A stretch of 64,000 bases of DNA, taken from Thermohalobaculum sp963822985. Lineage in GTDB: Bacteria > Pseudomonadota > Alphaproteobacteria > Rhodobacterales > Rhodobacteraceae. The notes under the pieces are model-generated. The model was not told the DNA's origin and made no database searches. It worked only from the letters and a program-made list of their open reading frames with translations. The translations under genes were made by a program, and so were the position numbers. The DNA lies in contig CAWGJU010000006.1 of NCBI GenBank assembly GCA_963822985.1, positions 310,001 to 374,000 of the forward strand, written 5' to 3'. This document shows positions 17,107 to 26,088 of this stretch, one piece after another; positions within the stretch are counted from its first letter, which is position 1, and every line of letters begins with the position of its first letter.

Positions 17107-18327
17107 TCAGATCTGGACGCCGAGCGCCTCGGCCACGGTGAAGATGTCCTTGTCGCCTCGGCCGCACATGTTCATGACGATCAGCGTCTCGGGGGGCAGG
17201 GTCGGCGCGAGCCTCGCCACATGGGCCAACGCGTGGCTGGGTTCAAGGGCCGGAATGATGCCCTCGGTGCGGCACGACAGTTTGAACGCGTCGAGCGCCT
17301 CGGCGTCGGTGACCGAGACGTATTCCACGCGCTCGATGTCGTGCAGCCAGGCGTGCTCGGGACCGATTCCCGGATAGTCGAGACCCGCCGAGATCGAGTG
17401 CCCCTCGAGGATCTGCCCGTCCTCGTCCTGCAGCAGGTAGGTGCGGTTGCCGTGCAGCACGCCGGGGCGGCCGCCGGTCAGGCTGGCGCAGTGCTCCATG
17501 CGCTCGTCGACGCCGTGCCCGCCGGCCTCGACGCCGATGATGCGCACTTGCCTGTCGTCGAGGAATGGGTGGAACAGGCCCATCGCGTTGGAGCCGCCGC
17601 CGATGCAGGCCACCAGCACGTCCGGCAGCCGGCCCTCGGCCTCCATCATCTGCTCGCGCGTCTCGCGGCCGATGATCGACTGGAAGTCGCGCACCATCGC
17701 CGGATAGGGGTGCGGCCCCGCGACGGTGCCGATGCAGTAGAACGTGTCGCGCACATTGGTCACCCAGTCGCGCAGCGCCTCGTTCATCGCGTCCTTGAGC
17801 GTGCCGCGGCCGGCCGTGACCGGCACCACCTCGGCGCCCAGCAGCCGCATCCGGAAGACGTTCGGGCGCTGGCGCTCGACATCGGTCTTGCCCATGAAGA
17901 CGATGCACTTCAGCCCGAACTTGGCGCAGACGGTGGCGGTGGCCACGCCGTGCTGGCCGGCGCCCGTCTCGGCGATGATGCGCGTCTTGCCCATGCGGCG
18001 GGCCAGCAGGATCTGGCCCAGCACGTTGTTGATCTTGTGCGCGCCGGTGTGGTTCAGCTCGTCGCGCTTCAGGTAGACCTTGGCGCCGCCGAGCTCCTTA
18101 GTCAGGCGCGGCGCGAAGTAGAGCGGCGAGGGCCTGCCGACATAGTGCTTCCAGAGATCGTCCATCTCGGCCCAGAAAGCCGGGTCGTCCTTGGCGCGCC
18201 CATATTCGGCCTCGAGCTCGAGGACCAGCGGCATCAGCGTCTCGGAAACGAAACGCCCGCCGAACTGGCCGAACCGGCCACGCTCGTCCGGCCCGGTCCG
18301 GAAGCTGTTAGGTTGGATCTGCTGCAT
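17107..18327 (-). CDS. trpB: Tryptophan synthase beta subunit
   Basis: 406 aa. The PLP lysine is Lys98 in NHTGAHKIN. Further family blocks are ETGAGQHGVATATV, the phosphate-binding GGGSNAMG and the C-terminal SCRTEGIIPALEPSHAL. It condenses indole with L-serine to give tryptophan. trpF lies 160 bases upstream on the same strand. Intact. Confidence 0.97.
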   Translation of the reverse strand: MQQIQPNSFRTGPDERGRFGQFGGRFVSETLMPLVLELEAEYGRAKDDPAFWAEMDDLWKHYVGRPSPLYFAPRLTKELGGAKVYLKRDELNHTGAHKINNVLGQILLARRMGKTRIIAETGAGQHGVATATVCAKFGLKCIVFMGKTDVERQRPNVFRMRLLGAEVVPVTAGRGTLKDAMNEALRDWVTNVRDTFYCIGTVAGPHPYPAMVRDFQSIIGRETREQMMEAEGRLPDVLVACIGGGSNAMGLFHPFLDDRQVRIIGVEAGGHGVDERMEHCASLTGGRPGVLHGNRTYLLQDEDGQILEGHSISAGLDYPGIGPEHAWLHDIERVEYVSVTDAEALDAFKLSCRTEGIIPALEPSHALAHVARLAPTLPPETLIVMNMCGRGDKDIFTVAEALGVQI

Positions 18328-18487
18328 TGCTGGCCCCGTTCGCGGTTTGCCCGCTTCTAGTGCGGCGGCTGATTGCTGTCGATGCCGCAGGCCCGGTCAG
18401 GGCACGGATTCGCTGATCGAGAAAGCGTGGCATCGAGGCAGGTGTCCGCCCCGGCCCCAACCGACCGGCCATCCGGATCGTTCCGGC

Positions 18488-19123
18488 TCAGCGGGCCGCG
18501 CGGGCAGCCGCGACAAAGGCGTCCACCAGCGCCGGATCCTTGATGCCCGGTGCGCTCTCGACGCCGGAGGACACGTCGATCTGCTGCGCCCCCGTGAGGC
18601 GCAGCGCCTCTGCGACGTTCGCGGCGTCAAGGCCGCCCGCCAGCATCCATGGACGCGCCCAGCGCCGGCCCGCGATCAGCCGCCAATCGAAGGCCGTCGC
18701 GTTTCCGCCGGGCCGGCTCGCCCCGGCCGGGGGGCGGGCGTCGACCAGCAGCTGGTCGGCCACCGGTTCATACTCCGCGATGCGCGAGAGGTCTTCGGCG
18801 CCGCCGATGCCCACGGCCTTCATCACCGGCAGCCCAGTGCGGGCGCGAATCTCGGCGACGCGCTGGGGCGTCTCGCGCCCGTGCAGCTGCAGCATGCCGA
18901 TACCGAGCGCCGCCACCCGGTCGACCAATGCATCGTCGGGGTCGACCAGCAAGGCGACCGTCGTCACGCCGGGCGGCGCGGCGGCGATGAGGGGCCCGGC
19001 ATCCTCGGCGCTGACATGGCGAGGCGACGGCGGAAAGAGGACCACGCCGACATAGCTCGCACCCGCTTCCGCCGCATGCCGTACCGCCTCGGGTCGGGTC
19101 AGCCCGCAGATCTTGATGCGCAC
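18488..19123 (-). CDS. trpF: Phosphoribosylanthranilate isomerase
   Basis: 211 aa from a GTG at 19123, 8 bases after the LapA-domain gene stop. The catalytic Cys6 is in IKICGLT, and the general-acid Asp is in the LLVDARPP segment near residue 126. The (beta/alpha)8 phosphate loop is PWMLAGGLDAANV. It converts phosphoribosylanthranilate to CdRP in tryptophan synthesis. Normal length. Confidence 0.95.
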   Translation of the reverse strand: MRIKICGLTRPEAVRHAAEAGASYVGVVLFPPSPRHVSAEDAGPLIAAAPPGVTTVALLVDPDDALVDRVAALGIGMLQLHGRETPQRVAEIRARTGLPVMKAVGIGGAEDLSRIAEYEPVADQLLVDARPPAGASRPGGNATAFDWRLIAGRRWARPWMLAGGLDAANVAEALRLTGAQQIDVSSGVESAPGIKDPALVDAFVAAARAAR

Positions 19124-19131
19124 CGCGTCGA

Positions 19132-19467
19132 TCAGCGCCGGATCACCGCCAGGTCGTCGTCCTTGACGCCGGCCCGCCTGGCGAGGCGATCGTTCTCCGC
19201 GCGCATGGCCGCGAGCTCGCGCCGCTTCGCGCCGAGCTGCGCCCGGTATTTGCGCTCGCGCGTGAACTCGACCAGCTCTCCGACCAGAAAGCCCAGCAGG
19301 AAGGTGGCGAGGATGACGAGCGCCAGGGGCACGCCGGTGATGCTGTCGCCTGAAATGCCGACCGCTTCGGGCAGCAAGTGCAGATCGACCGGGTTCATGT
19401 TGGCGGCGACGATGATCATCAGCGCAAGGCCGAGGATCACCGCGATGACAAGTTTCAGCGTCCGCAT
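19132..19467 (-). CDS. lapA: LapA-domain (DUF1049) membrane protein
   Basis: 111 aa with two membrane helices (about residues 4-24, LVIAVILGLALMIIVAANM, and 42-65, VPLALVILATFLLGFLVGELV), then a coiled coil with RKYRAQLGAKRRELAAMRAEN. This matches the lipopolysaccharide-assembly protein A domain family, which in alphaproteobacteria lies next to ihfB. In E. coli LapA takes part in LpxC turnover with LapB; whether that applies here is inference. It starts 26 bases after the ihfB stop. Confidence 0.85.
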   Translation of the reverse strand: MRTLKLVIAVILGLALMIIVAANMNPVDLHLLPEAVGISGDSITGVPLALVILATFLLGFLVGELVEFTRERKYRAQLGAKRRELAAMRAENDRLARRAGVKDDDLAVIRR

Positions 19468-19492
19468 GTTCTGCTCGTCTTGCCGGAGGGGG

Positions 19493-19774
19493 TCAGCCCG
19501 AGTTCATCCGCTCGCGCAGTTCCTTGCCGGTCTTGAAGAAAGGAACCGACTTGGCGGGCACCGGAACGGTGTCGCCGGTCCGCGGATTGCGCCCCATGCG
19601 CCCGTCCCGGTGCTTGACCGAGAACGCACCGAAGCCGCGCAGCTCGACGCGGTCGCCCCGCGCCAGCGCCGCCGTGATCTCCTCGAACACGGTCGAGACG
19701 ATGCGTTCGACGTCGCGCTGATAGAGGTGGGGATTGTCCTCGGCGATCTTCTGGATCAGCTCCGACTTGATCAT
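19493..19774 (-). CDS. ihfB: Integration host factor subunit beta
   Basis: 93 aa from the ATG at 19774. Longer in-frame starts add residues absent from the family. HU/IHF blocks are visible: MIKSELIQKIAE, VELRGFGAFSVKHRDG and RMGRNPRTGDTVPVPAKSVP, with the intercalating Pro in RNPRTG. With IhfA it bends DNA and shapes the nucleoid. The rpsA-ihfB neighbourhood is conserved in proteobacteria. sppA lies 101 bases upstream. Confidence 0.96.
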   Translation of the reverse strand: MIKSELIQKIAEDNPHLYQRDVERIVSTVFEEITAALARGDRVELRGFGAFSVKHRDGRMGRNPRTGDTVPVPAKSVPFFKTGKELRERMNSG

Positions 19775-19875
19775 CCCCGTCCCCCCGCGCCCGGCCGCGA
19801 TTTGATTCTTCGTGGCACATTTGGACGTTACGGTCTCACGCCCCCCCAGCGGCGTCAACGACCCGCGACATGCGC

Positions 19876-20778
19876 CTACTGGATAAGCGCATAGAGTCGC
19901 GGTGCCGCGGCAACCAGGCGCTGAAGCCGAACGAGCGCCTCGGCACCCTCGCTCACCGCCGAGAACGGCCAGGGCAGGTTGCTGTCGTCCCAGTTCCGCT
20001 CGAAGACGTCGAGCCCGCCATCGATGCCGTGCGTCTCGCGCAGCCAGGCGAGCGCGGTCTCCTGGTCGCCGAGCTCGTCAACCAGGCCCAGCTCCACCGC
20101 CTGGCGGCCCGTGAAGGCCCGACCGTCGGTGACCCGCTCGAGCGCCGCGCCCTCCAGCTTGCGGCGCTCGGCCACGAGCTCGCGGAACCAGTTGAAGGTG
20201 TCGGCGATCAGCTCCTCCTGCGCACGCAGCGCCTCGGGGCTGGGGCTCGTCGTCAAAGACGGCTCCGCCTTCAGCGGGCCGCTCTTGACCCGCGTGACCT
20301 CGACGCCGAGCTTGTCGAGCAGGCCGGCGATGTTCGGCGCCTCCATCACCACGCCGATCGATCCCGTCAGCGTGTTGCCGCGCGCGATGATCCGCTCGCC
20401 GGCCAGCGCCGTGACATAGCCGCCCGAGGCGGCGTACTCGTCCATCACGGTCACGACCGGCTTTTTCGCCGCCACCTTGCGCAGCGCGAGGTAGATCGCT
20501 TCCGACGCTGCGACGGTGCCGCCGGGGCTGTTCACGTGCACGATCAGCGCGCGTGCGCGCTCGTCATCCGCGATCGCCAGCAACTCGCGCTCGCGGTCCG
20601 GGTCGTCGAGGATGACGCCGTCGATGTCGATGCGGGCGACGTGCTCGCCGAGCGTTGCGGCGCGCGGCAAAAAGCCGATGACCGCCGCGACGATCGCGAC
20701 GATCGCCAGTATGCGCCAAAAGGCGAGACGGCGCCGAATCCGGCGCCGCTCGATGATCATGTCCGCAGTCGCGGCCAA
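19876..20778 (-). CDS. sppA: Signal peptide peptidase SppA, short form
   Basis: 300 aa from a TTG at 20778. A GAGGAG ribosome site about 8 bases upstream overlaps the rpsA stop codon and favours this TTG over an ATG at 20760. A basic N-terminus leads into one membrane helix (about 21-37, WRILAIVAIVAAVIGF). The catalytic dyad is Ser118 (YAASGGYVT) and Lys170 (VKSGPLK); the 52-residue spacing is what the Bacillus-type short SppA shows. It degrades cleaved signal peptides in the membrane. Only three bases separate it from rpsA, so coupling to S1 translation is likely. Confidence 0.93.
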   Translation of the reverse strand: MAATADMIIERRRIRRRLAFWRILAIVAIVAAVIGFLPRAATLGEHVARIDIDGVILDDPDRERELLAIADDERARALIVHVNSPGGTVAASEAIYLALRKVAAKKPVVTVMDEYAASGGYVTALAGERIIARGNTLTGSIGVVMEAPNIAGLLDKLGVEVTRVKSGPLKAEPSLTTSPSPEALRAQEELIADTFNWFRELVAERRKLEGAALERVTDGRAFTGRQAVELGLVDELGDQETALAWLRETHGIDGGLDVFERNWDDSNLPWPFSAVSEGAEALVRLQRLVAAAPRLYALIQ

Positions 20779-20781
20779 GGG

Positions 20782-22467
20782 CTACTCCTCGCCGCGCTGC
20801 TTCAGCGCCGCGCCCAGGATGTCGCCGAGCGAGGCGCCGGAATCGGACGAGCCGTACTGCTCGACCGCCTCCTTCTCCTCGGCGATCTGCAGCGCCTTGA
20901 TCGAGAGACCGAGCCGGCGCTGCGCCTTGTCGATGTTGGTGATCTTGGCATCGACGCGGCCGCCGACCTGGAAGCGGTCGGGCCGCTGGTCCTGCCGGTC
21001 GCGGCTGAGGTCCGAACGGCGGATGAACGCCTTCATCCCCTCGTACTCGACCTCGATGCCGCCATCCTCGATCTTGGTCACGGTCACGGTCACGATGCTG
21101 CCGCGCTTGACGCCCTGCGCCGCCGCCACGAACTTGTCGCCGCCCAGCTGCTTGATGCCGAGCGAGATGCGCTCCTTCTCGACGTCGACATCGAGCACCA
21201 CGGCCTTGACCAGATCGCCCTTGCGGTAGTCCTGGATCGCCTCGTCGCCGGCACGGTCCCAGTCGAGATCCGACAGGTGAACCATGCCGTCGATGTCGCC
21301 GTCGAGCCCGATGAAGAGGCCGAACTCGGTGATGTTCTTCACCTCGCCCTCGACCTCGGTGCCGGCCGGATGGCTGGCCGCGAAGTTGTCCCAGGGGTTG
21401 CCCTGGGTCTGCTTCAGGCCCAGCGAGACGCGGCGCTTGTTCGAGTTGACGTCCAGCACCATCACCTCGACCTCCTGGGAGGTGGAAACGATCTTGCCCG
21501 GATGGACGTTCTTCTTGGTCCAGCTCATCTCCGAGACGTGGACCAGGCCCTCGACCCCCGGTTCCAGCTCGACGAAGGCGCCGTAATCGGTGATGTTGGT
21601 CACGCGGCCGGTGAACTTGGCGCCGATCGGATACTTGATCGCCACCGAATCCCAGGGGTCGGCCTGCAGCTGCTTCATGCCGAGGCTGATGCGCTGGGTC
21701 TCCTTGTTGACCTTGACGACCTGCACCTTGAGCGTCTCGCCGATCGAGACGATCTCGGAGGGATGGTTGACGCGCCGCCATGCCATGTCGGTGACGTGCA
21801 GCAGGCCATCGACGCCGCCCAGATCCACGAAGGCGCCATAATCGGTGACGTTCTTGACCACGCCCTCGACGACATCGCCTTCCTTGAGCTTGGAGACGAT
21901 CTCGGCGCGCTGCTCGGCCCGGCTCTCCTCCAGGATCGCGCGGCGGCTGACGACGATGTTGCCGCGCCGGCGGTCCATCTTGAGGATCTGGAAGGGCTGG
22001 GGCACGCCCATCAGCGGGCCGACATCGCGCACGGGGCGGACGTCGATCTGGCTGCCGGGCAGGAAGGCCACGGCGCCGCCGAGGTCGACGGTGAAGCCGC
22101 CCTTGACGCGGCCGAAGATCGCGCCCTCGACGCGGTCGTTCTTCTCATAGGCTTTCTCGAGGCGATCCCACGCCTCCTCGCGGCGCGCCTTGTCGCGGCT
22201 GATCATCGCCTCGCCGCGCGCGTTCTCGACCCGCTCGAGGAAGACCTCGACCTCGTCGCCGACGCTGATCTCGGGGGCCTGGCCCGGGCTTGCGAATTCC
22301 TTGAGGTCGACGCGGCCTTCCACCTTGAAGCCGACGTCGATGATCGCCTGGCCGTTCTCGACGGCGATCACCTTGCCCTTGACGACCGAGCCCTCATCGG
22401 GCGTATCGTGCTCGAAGCTCTCCTGAAGCAGGGCCTCGAAGTCTTCCATCGTTGCCGAAGCTGGCAT
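20782..22467 (-). CDS. rpsA: 30S ribosomal protein S1
   Basis: 561 aa from the ATG at 22467, which has a strong AGGAG (22473-22477) 6-7 bases upstream. The ATG at 22530, giving 582 aa, has no ribosome site and adds residues not typical of S1. Six S1 RNA-binding domains follow in order, with the recurring VTNITDYGAFVEL, VEGLVHVSEMSW and ISLGMKQLQADPW patterns in domains 3-6, and a shorter acidic start (MEDFEALLQESFEHDTP). It delivers mRNA to the 30S subunit. It lies between cmk and sppA/ihfB, a very conserved order. Confidence 0.97.
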   Translation of the reverse strand: MPASATMEDFEALLQESFEHDTPDEGSVVKGKVIAVENGQAIIDVGFKVEGRVDLKEFASPGQAPEISVGDEVEVFLERVENARGEAMISRDKARREEAWDRLEKAYEKNDRVEGAIFGRVKGGFTVDLGGAVAFLPGSQIDVRPVRDVGPLMGVPQPFQILKMDRRRGNIVVSRRAILEESRAEQRAEIVSKLKEGDVVEGVVKNVTDYGAFVDLGGVDGLLHVTDMAWRRVNHPSEIVSIGETLKVQVVKVNKETQRISLGMKQLQADPWDSVAIKYPIGAKFTGRVTNITDYGAFVELEPGVEGLVHVSEMSWTKKNVHPGKIVSTSQEVEVMVLDVNSNKRRVSLGLKQTQGNPWDNFAASHPAGTEVEGEVKNITEFGLFIGLDGDIDGMVHLSDLDWDRAGDEAIQDYRKGDLVKAVVLDVDVEKERISLGIKQLGGDKFVAAAQGVKRGSIVTVTVTKIEDGGIEVEYEGMKAFIRRSDLSRDRQDQRPDRFQVGGRVDAKITNIDKAQRRLGLSIKALQIAEEKEAVEQYGSSDSGASLGDILGAALKQRGEE

Positions 22468-22472
22468 CTGTT

Positions 22473-22477
22473 CTCCT
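22473..22477 (-). promoter_or_regulatory. Ribosome binding site deciding the rpsA start
   Basis: AGGAG on the minus strand, 5 bases of perfect anti-16S complement, 6-7 bases before the ATG at 22467. The alternative upstream ATG at 22530 has nothing comparable. Confidence 0.75.
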
Positions 22478-22562
22478 AGGTTCTGTTCATTTCCGGCCAG
22501 CCGGTTGTCTCCGGCGGTCTTGGCGCTCATGGATCGGGCCGAGACGCGAAAACAGGCGCCGA

Positions 22563-23213
22563 TCAGGCGCGTTGCCCGCGAACCCGATCCAGTGCCTGCC
22601 CGATTATCTCTGCCGCCTTGGCGACGGCATCGGATATAGCCAACTCCGTCGTGTCCAGCAAGTGCGCATCATCGGCCTGCCGAAGCGGCGCCGCGTTGCG
22701 CGCCGCGTCCCGCGCGTCGCGGGCCTTCAGATCGGCGGCGACCCGCTCGAGCGTCGTCTCCTCGCCCCGCTGACGCAGCTCGGCATAGCGGCGCTGCGCG
22801 CGCGCGGCGTCCGAGGCGGTCACGAACAGCTTCACGTCCGCGTCGGGGCAGATCACCGTGCCGATGTCGCGCCCATCCAGCACCGCGCCACCGTCGCGCA
22901 GCGCAAAACGGTGCTGAAACTCGAGCAGGGCCGCGCGCACACCGGGCATGGCCGCGACGCGGCTCGCGGCCCTGGCGGCCGCGCCGCCGCGCAGGTCGGG
23001 CCGCGAAAGGTCCGCCTCGCGCAGTTCGCCGGCGACCAGCTCGGCCACGCCCTGGTCGATGACGCCGTGCCCCTGGTCGAGCGCGCGCTTGCCGACGGCG
23101 CGGTAGAGCAGCCCGGTGTCGAGATGCGCCAGGCCGAACCGCTCGGCCATCGCCCTCGAAATCGTGCCCTTGCCGGCGGCGGCAGGCCCGTCGATGGCGA
23201 CGACGAACTTCAC
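22563..23213 (-). CDS. cmk: Cytidylate kinase
   Basis: 216 aa from a GTG at 23213 that overlaps the aroA stop by four bases (GTGA). The P-loop is AIDGPAAAGKGT (residues 6-17), and the CMP-binding region includes FGLAHLDTGLLYRAVG and VLDGRDIGTVICPDADVK. It phosphorylates CMP and dCMP. The aroA-cmk-rpsA order is conserved across alphaproteobacteria. Confidence 0.96.
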   Translation of the reverse strand: MKFVVAIDGPAAAGKGTISRAMAERFGLAHLDTGLLYRAVGKRALDQGHGVIDQGVAELVAGELREADLSRPDLRGGAAARAASRVAAMPGVRAALLEFQHRFALRDGGAVLDGRDIGTVICPDADVKLFVTASDAARAQRRYAELRQRGEETTLERVAADLKARDARDAARNAAPLRQADDAHLLDTTELAISDAVAKAAEIIGQALDRVRGQRA

Positions 23214-24556
23214 GGGCGATCATCCCTTGTGATGGTGGCGCCGAGATCGCGCATCAGGTCCATGAAGCGGGGAAAGCTGGTCGCGATCGGCGCGGCGTCG
23301 TCCACGCTGACGGGCCGGCCGGATGCCAGGCCGAGGCAGAGAAAGCTCATGGCGATGCGGTGATCGAGCTGCGTCGCCACGGTGCCGCCCCCCGGCACCT
23401 CGCCGCCGCGGCCATGCACCGTCATGCCGTCCTCGTGCTCGTCGACCCCGACGCCGTTCGCACGCAGCCCGGCGACGGTCGCGGCGATGCGATCCGATTC
23501 CTTGACCCGCATCTCGCCGATGCCGCGCATCGCGGTGCGGCCCTCGGCAAAAGCGGCGAGGCAGGCCAGCATCGGGTACTCGTCGATCATCGCCGGCGCC
23601 CGCTCGGGCGGCACCTCGACGCCTCTCAGCCCCGAATGCCGGACGCGCAGGTCGGCAACCGGCTCGCCGCCCTCCTCCCGCGGGTTCTCGTGGACGATAT
23701 CGGCGCCCATCTCGGCCAGCGTCTGGTAGAAGCCGGCGCGCGTCGGATTGAGGCAGATCGTCGGCACGACGATCTCCGAACCCGGCACGATCAACGCCGC
23801 GGCGACGGGAAAGGCCGCCGAGGACGGGTCGCGCGGCACGGCGAGCGTCTGCGGGACAAGCTCCGGCTGGCCGGTCAGCCGGATGGCCCGGCCCTCCGGC
23901 AGCTTCTCCACGGCCAGCGTCGCTCCGAATCCGCGCAGCATCCGCTCGGTATGGTCCCGTGTCGCCTCGCCCTCGATCACCACCGTCTCGCCGGGCGCGT
24001 TCAGCCCGGCCAGCAGCACGGCCGACTTCACCTGCGCCGACGGGACGGGCAGCCGGTACTCCACCGGCACCGGATCGCGCGCGCCGCGCAGGGTCAGCGG
24101 CAGCAGGCCACCGGCCCGGCCGAGGCTCTCCGCCCCGAACAGCAGCAGGGGATCGAGCACGCGCCCCATCGGCCGGCGGCGGAGCGACGCGTCCCCTGTG
24201 AATGTCGCGCAGATCGCGGTCGTCGCCATGCTGCCCATGATCAGGCGCACGCCCGTGCCGGCATTGCCGCAGTCGATCACGTCGGCGGGCTCGGCAAAGC
24301 CGCCGACGCCGACGCCGTGGATCGACCAGGTGCCCTCGGGGCTCCGCGTGACCTCGGCGCCGAAGGCGCGCATGGCGCCCGCGGTGGCGAGCACGTCCTC
24401 GCCTTCGAGCAGGCCCGTCACGCGGGTCTCTCCGACCGTCAGCGCGCCCAGGATCAGGGCCCGGTGGCTGACCGACTTGTCGCCCGGAATCGCGGCCGTC
24501 CCGCGCAGGGGGCCGCCCGGCCGCGCGGTCAGCGGCATCGCGCTCGCAGTCGACAT
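23210..24556 (-). CDS. aroA: 3-phosphoshikimate 1-carboxyvinyltransferase (EPSP synthase)
   Basis: 448 aa from the ATG at 24556; a longer frame to 24631 adds non-family residues. Substrate loop: IPGDKSVSHRALIL (Lys27). PEP/S3P region: DCGNAGTGVRLIMG. Later blocks are PLRGTA near the start, PAMIDEYPMLA (catalytic Asp) and VKESDRIAA. It joins shikimate-3-phosphate and PEP. The Gly in GNAGTG and the loop style resemble the class II enzymes. Translational coupling to cmk is likely. Confidence 0.96.
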   Translation of the reverse strand: MSTASAMPLTARPGGPLRGTAAIPGDKSVSHRALILGALTVGETRVTGLLEGEDVLATAGAMRAFGAEVTRSPEGTWSIHGVGVGGFAEPADVIDCGNAGTGVRLIMGSMATTAICATFTGDASLRRRPMGRVLDPLLLFGAESLGRAGGLLPLTLRGARDPVPVEYRLPVPSAQVKSAVLLAGLNAPGETVVIEGEATRDHTERMLRGFGATLAVEKLPEGRAIRLTGQPELVPQTLAVPRDPSSAAFPVAAALIVPGSEIVVPTICLNPTRAGFYQTLAEMGADIVHENPREEGGEPVADLRVRHSGLRGVEVPPERAPAMIDEYPMLACLAAFAEGRTAMRGIGEMRVKESDRIAATVAGLRANGVGVDEHEDGMTVHGRGGEVPGGGTVATQLDHRIAMSFLCLGLASGRPVSVDDAAPIATSFPRFMDLMRDLGATITRDDRP

Positions 24557-24627
24557 CGGCGCCCTCTCCCGCTCGCGCCCCCGCTCGGGCCCGGCATCTA
24601 ACGCGGGCCGGGCCGGCGCGTCCAGCG

Positions 24628-25356
24628 TCACGTCGCGGGGGCGTCCGTGCGAATGATGGTCAGGTAGTGTGGCCGCCGCCCCTCGCGCAGCGCCTTGGCC
24701 TCATAGCGCGTGCCCGGCCAACCGGGCCATGGCTCGCGCCAATCGGCCGGGTTCTCGGCCGTCCAGGCAAAGCGAGGGTCGCGGGTCACGACCTCCAGCG
24801 TGTGCCCGACATACTCCTCGATGTCGGTCGCGACGCGCAGCTCGGCGCCGGGCGCCATGACGCGGGCCAGTTGGTCGAGCTGCGGCGGGTTGACGAAGCG
24901 TCGCTTGTGGTGGCGCGCTTTCGGCCAGGGATCGGGGTAAAGCAGGAAGACGCGGCCGATCGCGCCCGCGGGCAAGACATCCATGACGTCGCGCGCATCC
25001 CGGTCGGTGACGGCGACGTTGCGGACGCCGGTGCGCTCGATGGCCGCCAGCAGCTTGGCGACGCCGTTGATGAAGGGCTCGGCACCGATGATCTGCACGC
25101 CCGGGTTGGCCGCCGACTGCGCCAGCATGTGCTCGCCACCGCCAAAGCCGATCTCGAGCCACACCTCCCGCTCGGGATAGAGCCGGGCAAGATCGAGCGG
25201 GCAGCGCCCGGGGTTCTCGTCCCAGCCGATCCCTGGCGGCGCCAGCTCGGCAAGTCGCGCGACCAGCTTCGCTTGGCCCGCCCGCAGCTTCTTGCCGTGG
25301 CGGCGACCATAGAAATTGCGCCAGGGGGCGCCATCCTCGCGCTCGGGGCTTGTCAT
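24628..25356 (-). CDS. trmB: tRNA (guanine-46-N7)-methyltransferase
   Basis: 242 aa from the ATG at 25356 (MTSPEREDGAPWRNFYGRR). The SAM site is VWLEIGFGGGEHML, and the family signature FLLYPDPWPKARHHKRR is complete, followed by LRVATDIEEY. It methylates G46 in the variable loop of tRNA. It is the first gene of the long minus-strand array ending at folC. The spacer to aroA is 71 bases. Confidence 0.95.
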   Translation of the reverse strand: MTSPEREDGAPWRNFYGRRHGKKLRAGQAKLVARLAELAPPGIGWDENPGRCPLDLARLYPEREVWLEIGFGGGEHMLAQSAANPGVQIIGAEPFINGVAKLLAAIERTGVRNVAVTDRDARDVMDVLPAGAIGRVFLLYPDPWPKARHHKRRFVNPPQLDQLARVMAPGAELRVATDIEEYVGHTLEVVTRDPRFAWTAENPADWREPWPGWPGTRYEAKALREGRRPHYLTIIRTDAPAT

Positions 25357-25481
25357 GCGGGGCGATCTATGCCGGGAACGCTCGACGGGAAAGAGGCGCG
25401 AACGGCCCGCCGGTTTGACGATTGGCGGCAATCGAAGCGCGCTCGGCCGCGGCGCGCGAAGCAGCAGCGGGGAACCGGACG

Positions 25482-26063
25482 ATGGCACGGGCGATCTGCA
25501 TCATTCAGGGGCATCCGCACGGCAAGGGCGGCCATCTGTGCCATGCGCTCGCCGACGCCTACGACAAGGGCGCCACGCGGACCGGCGCGCAGGTCTCGAG
25601 GCTCGATGTCGGACGGATCGCGCCCCGGCCGCTGACCGAGCCCGCCGATTTCGCAACGCCGCCGGACGAGCCGATGCGCGCGGCGCAGGCGGCCGTCGCC
25701 GAGGCCGACCATCTGGTCATCGTCTTCCCGCTCTGGCTCGGCACGATGCCGGCGGCGCTGAAGGCGTTCTTCGAACAGCTCGCGCGGGCCGAGTTCGCGC
25801 TCTCGACCGCTGGCGGCCGGTGGCCGAAGCGCAATCTGCGGGGGCGCTCGGCCCGCATCATCGTCACCATGGGAATGCCCGCGACGGCTTACCGGGTGGT
25901 GTTCGGCGCGGCGGGCGTGCGCAGCCTGCGCAACGGCATCCTGTGGATGTCCGGCATCGCGCCCGTCCGCACCACCTATATCGGCGGCGTCGACGGGCTC
26001 GGCCCCAAGGGCGTGAGCAACTGGCTGGGCGCGATCGAAGACATGGGCGCGGCGCAGCGCTGA
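25482..26063 (+). CDS. Flavodoxin-fold NAD(P)H-dependent oxidoreductase
   Basis: 193 aa from the ATG at 25482. The N-terminal FMN-phosphate loop is CIIQGHPHGKGGHLCHAL. A central block, VAEADHLVIVFPLWLGTMPAALKAFFEQ, is characteristic of the MdaB/KefF/NQO family (only parts are quoted here), with a later IVTMGMPATAYR. It probably transfers two electrons from NAD(P)H to quinones or other acceptors through FMN. It is transcribed divergently from trmB and convergently with metK, so it stands alone. Confidence 0.87.
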   Translation: MARAICIIQGHPHGKGGHLCHALADAYDKGATRTGAQVSRLDVGRIAPRPLTEPADFATPPDEPMRAAQAAVAEADHLVIVFPLWLGTMPAALKAFFEQLARAEFALSTAGGRWPKRNLRGRSARIIVTMGMPATAYRVVFGAAGVRSLRNGILWMSGIAPVRTTYIGGVDGLGPKGVSNWLGAIEDMGAAQR

Positions 26064-26088
26064 CCGCCCGCGCCGCCCGTACCGACCG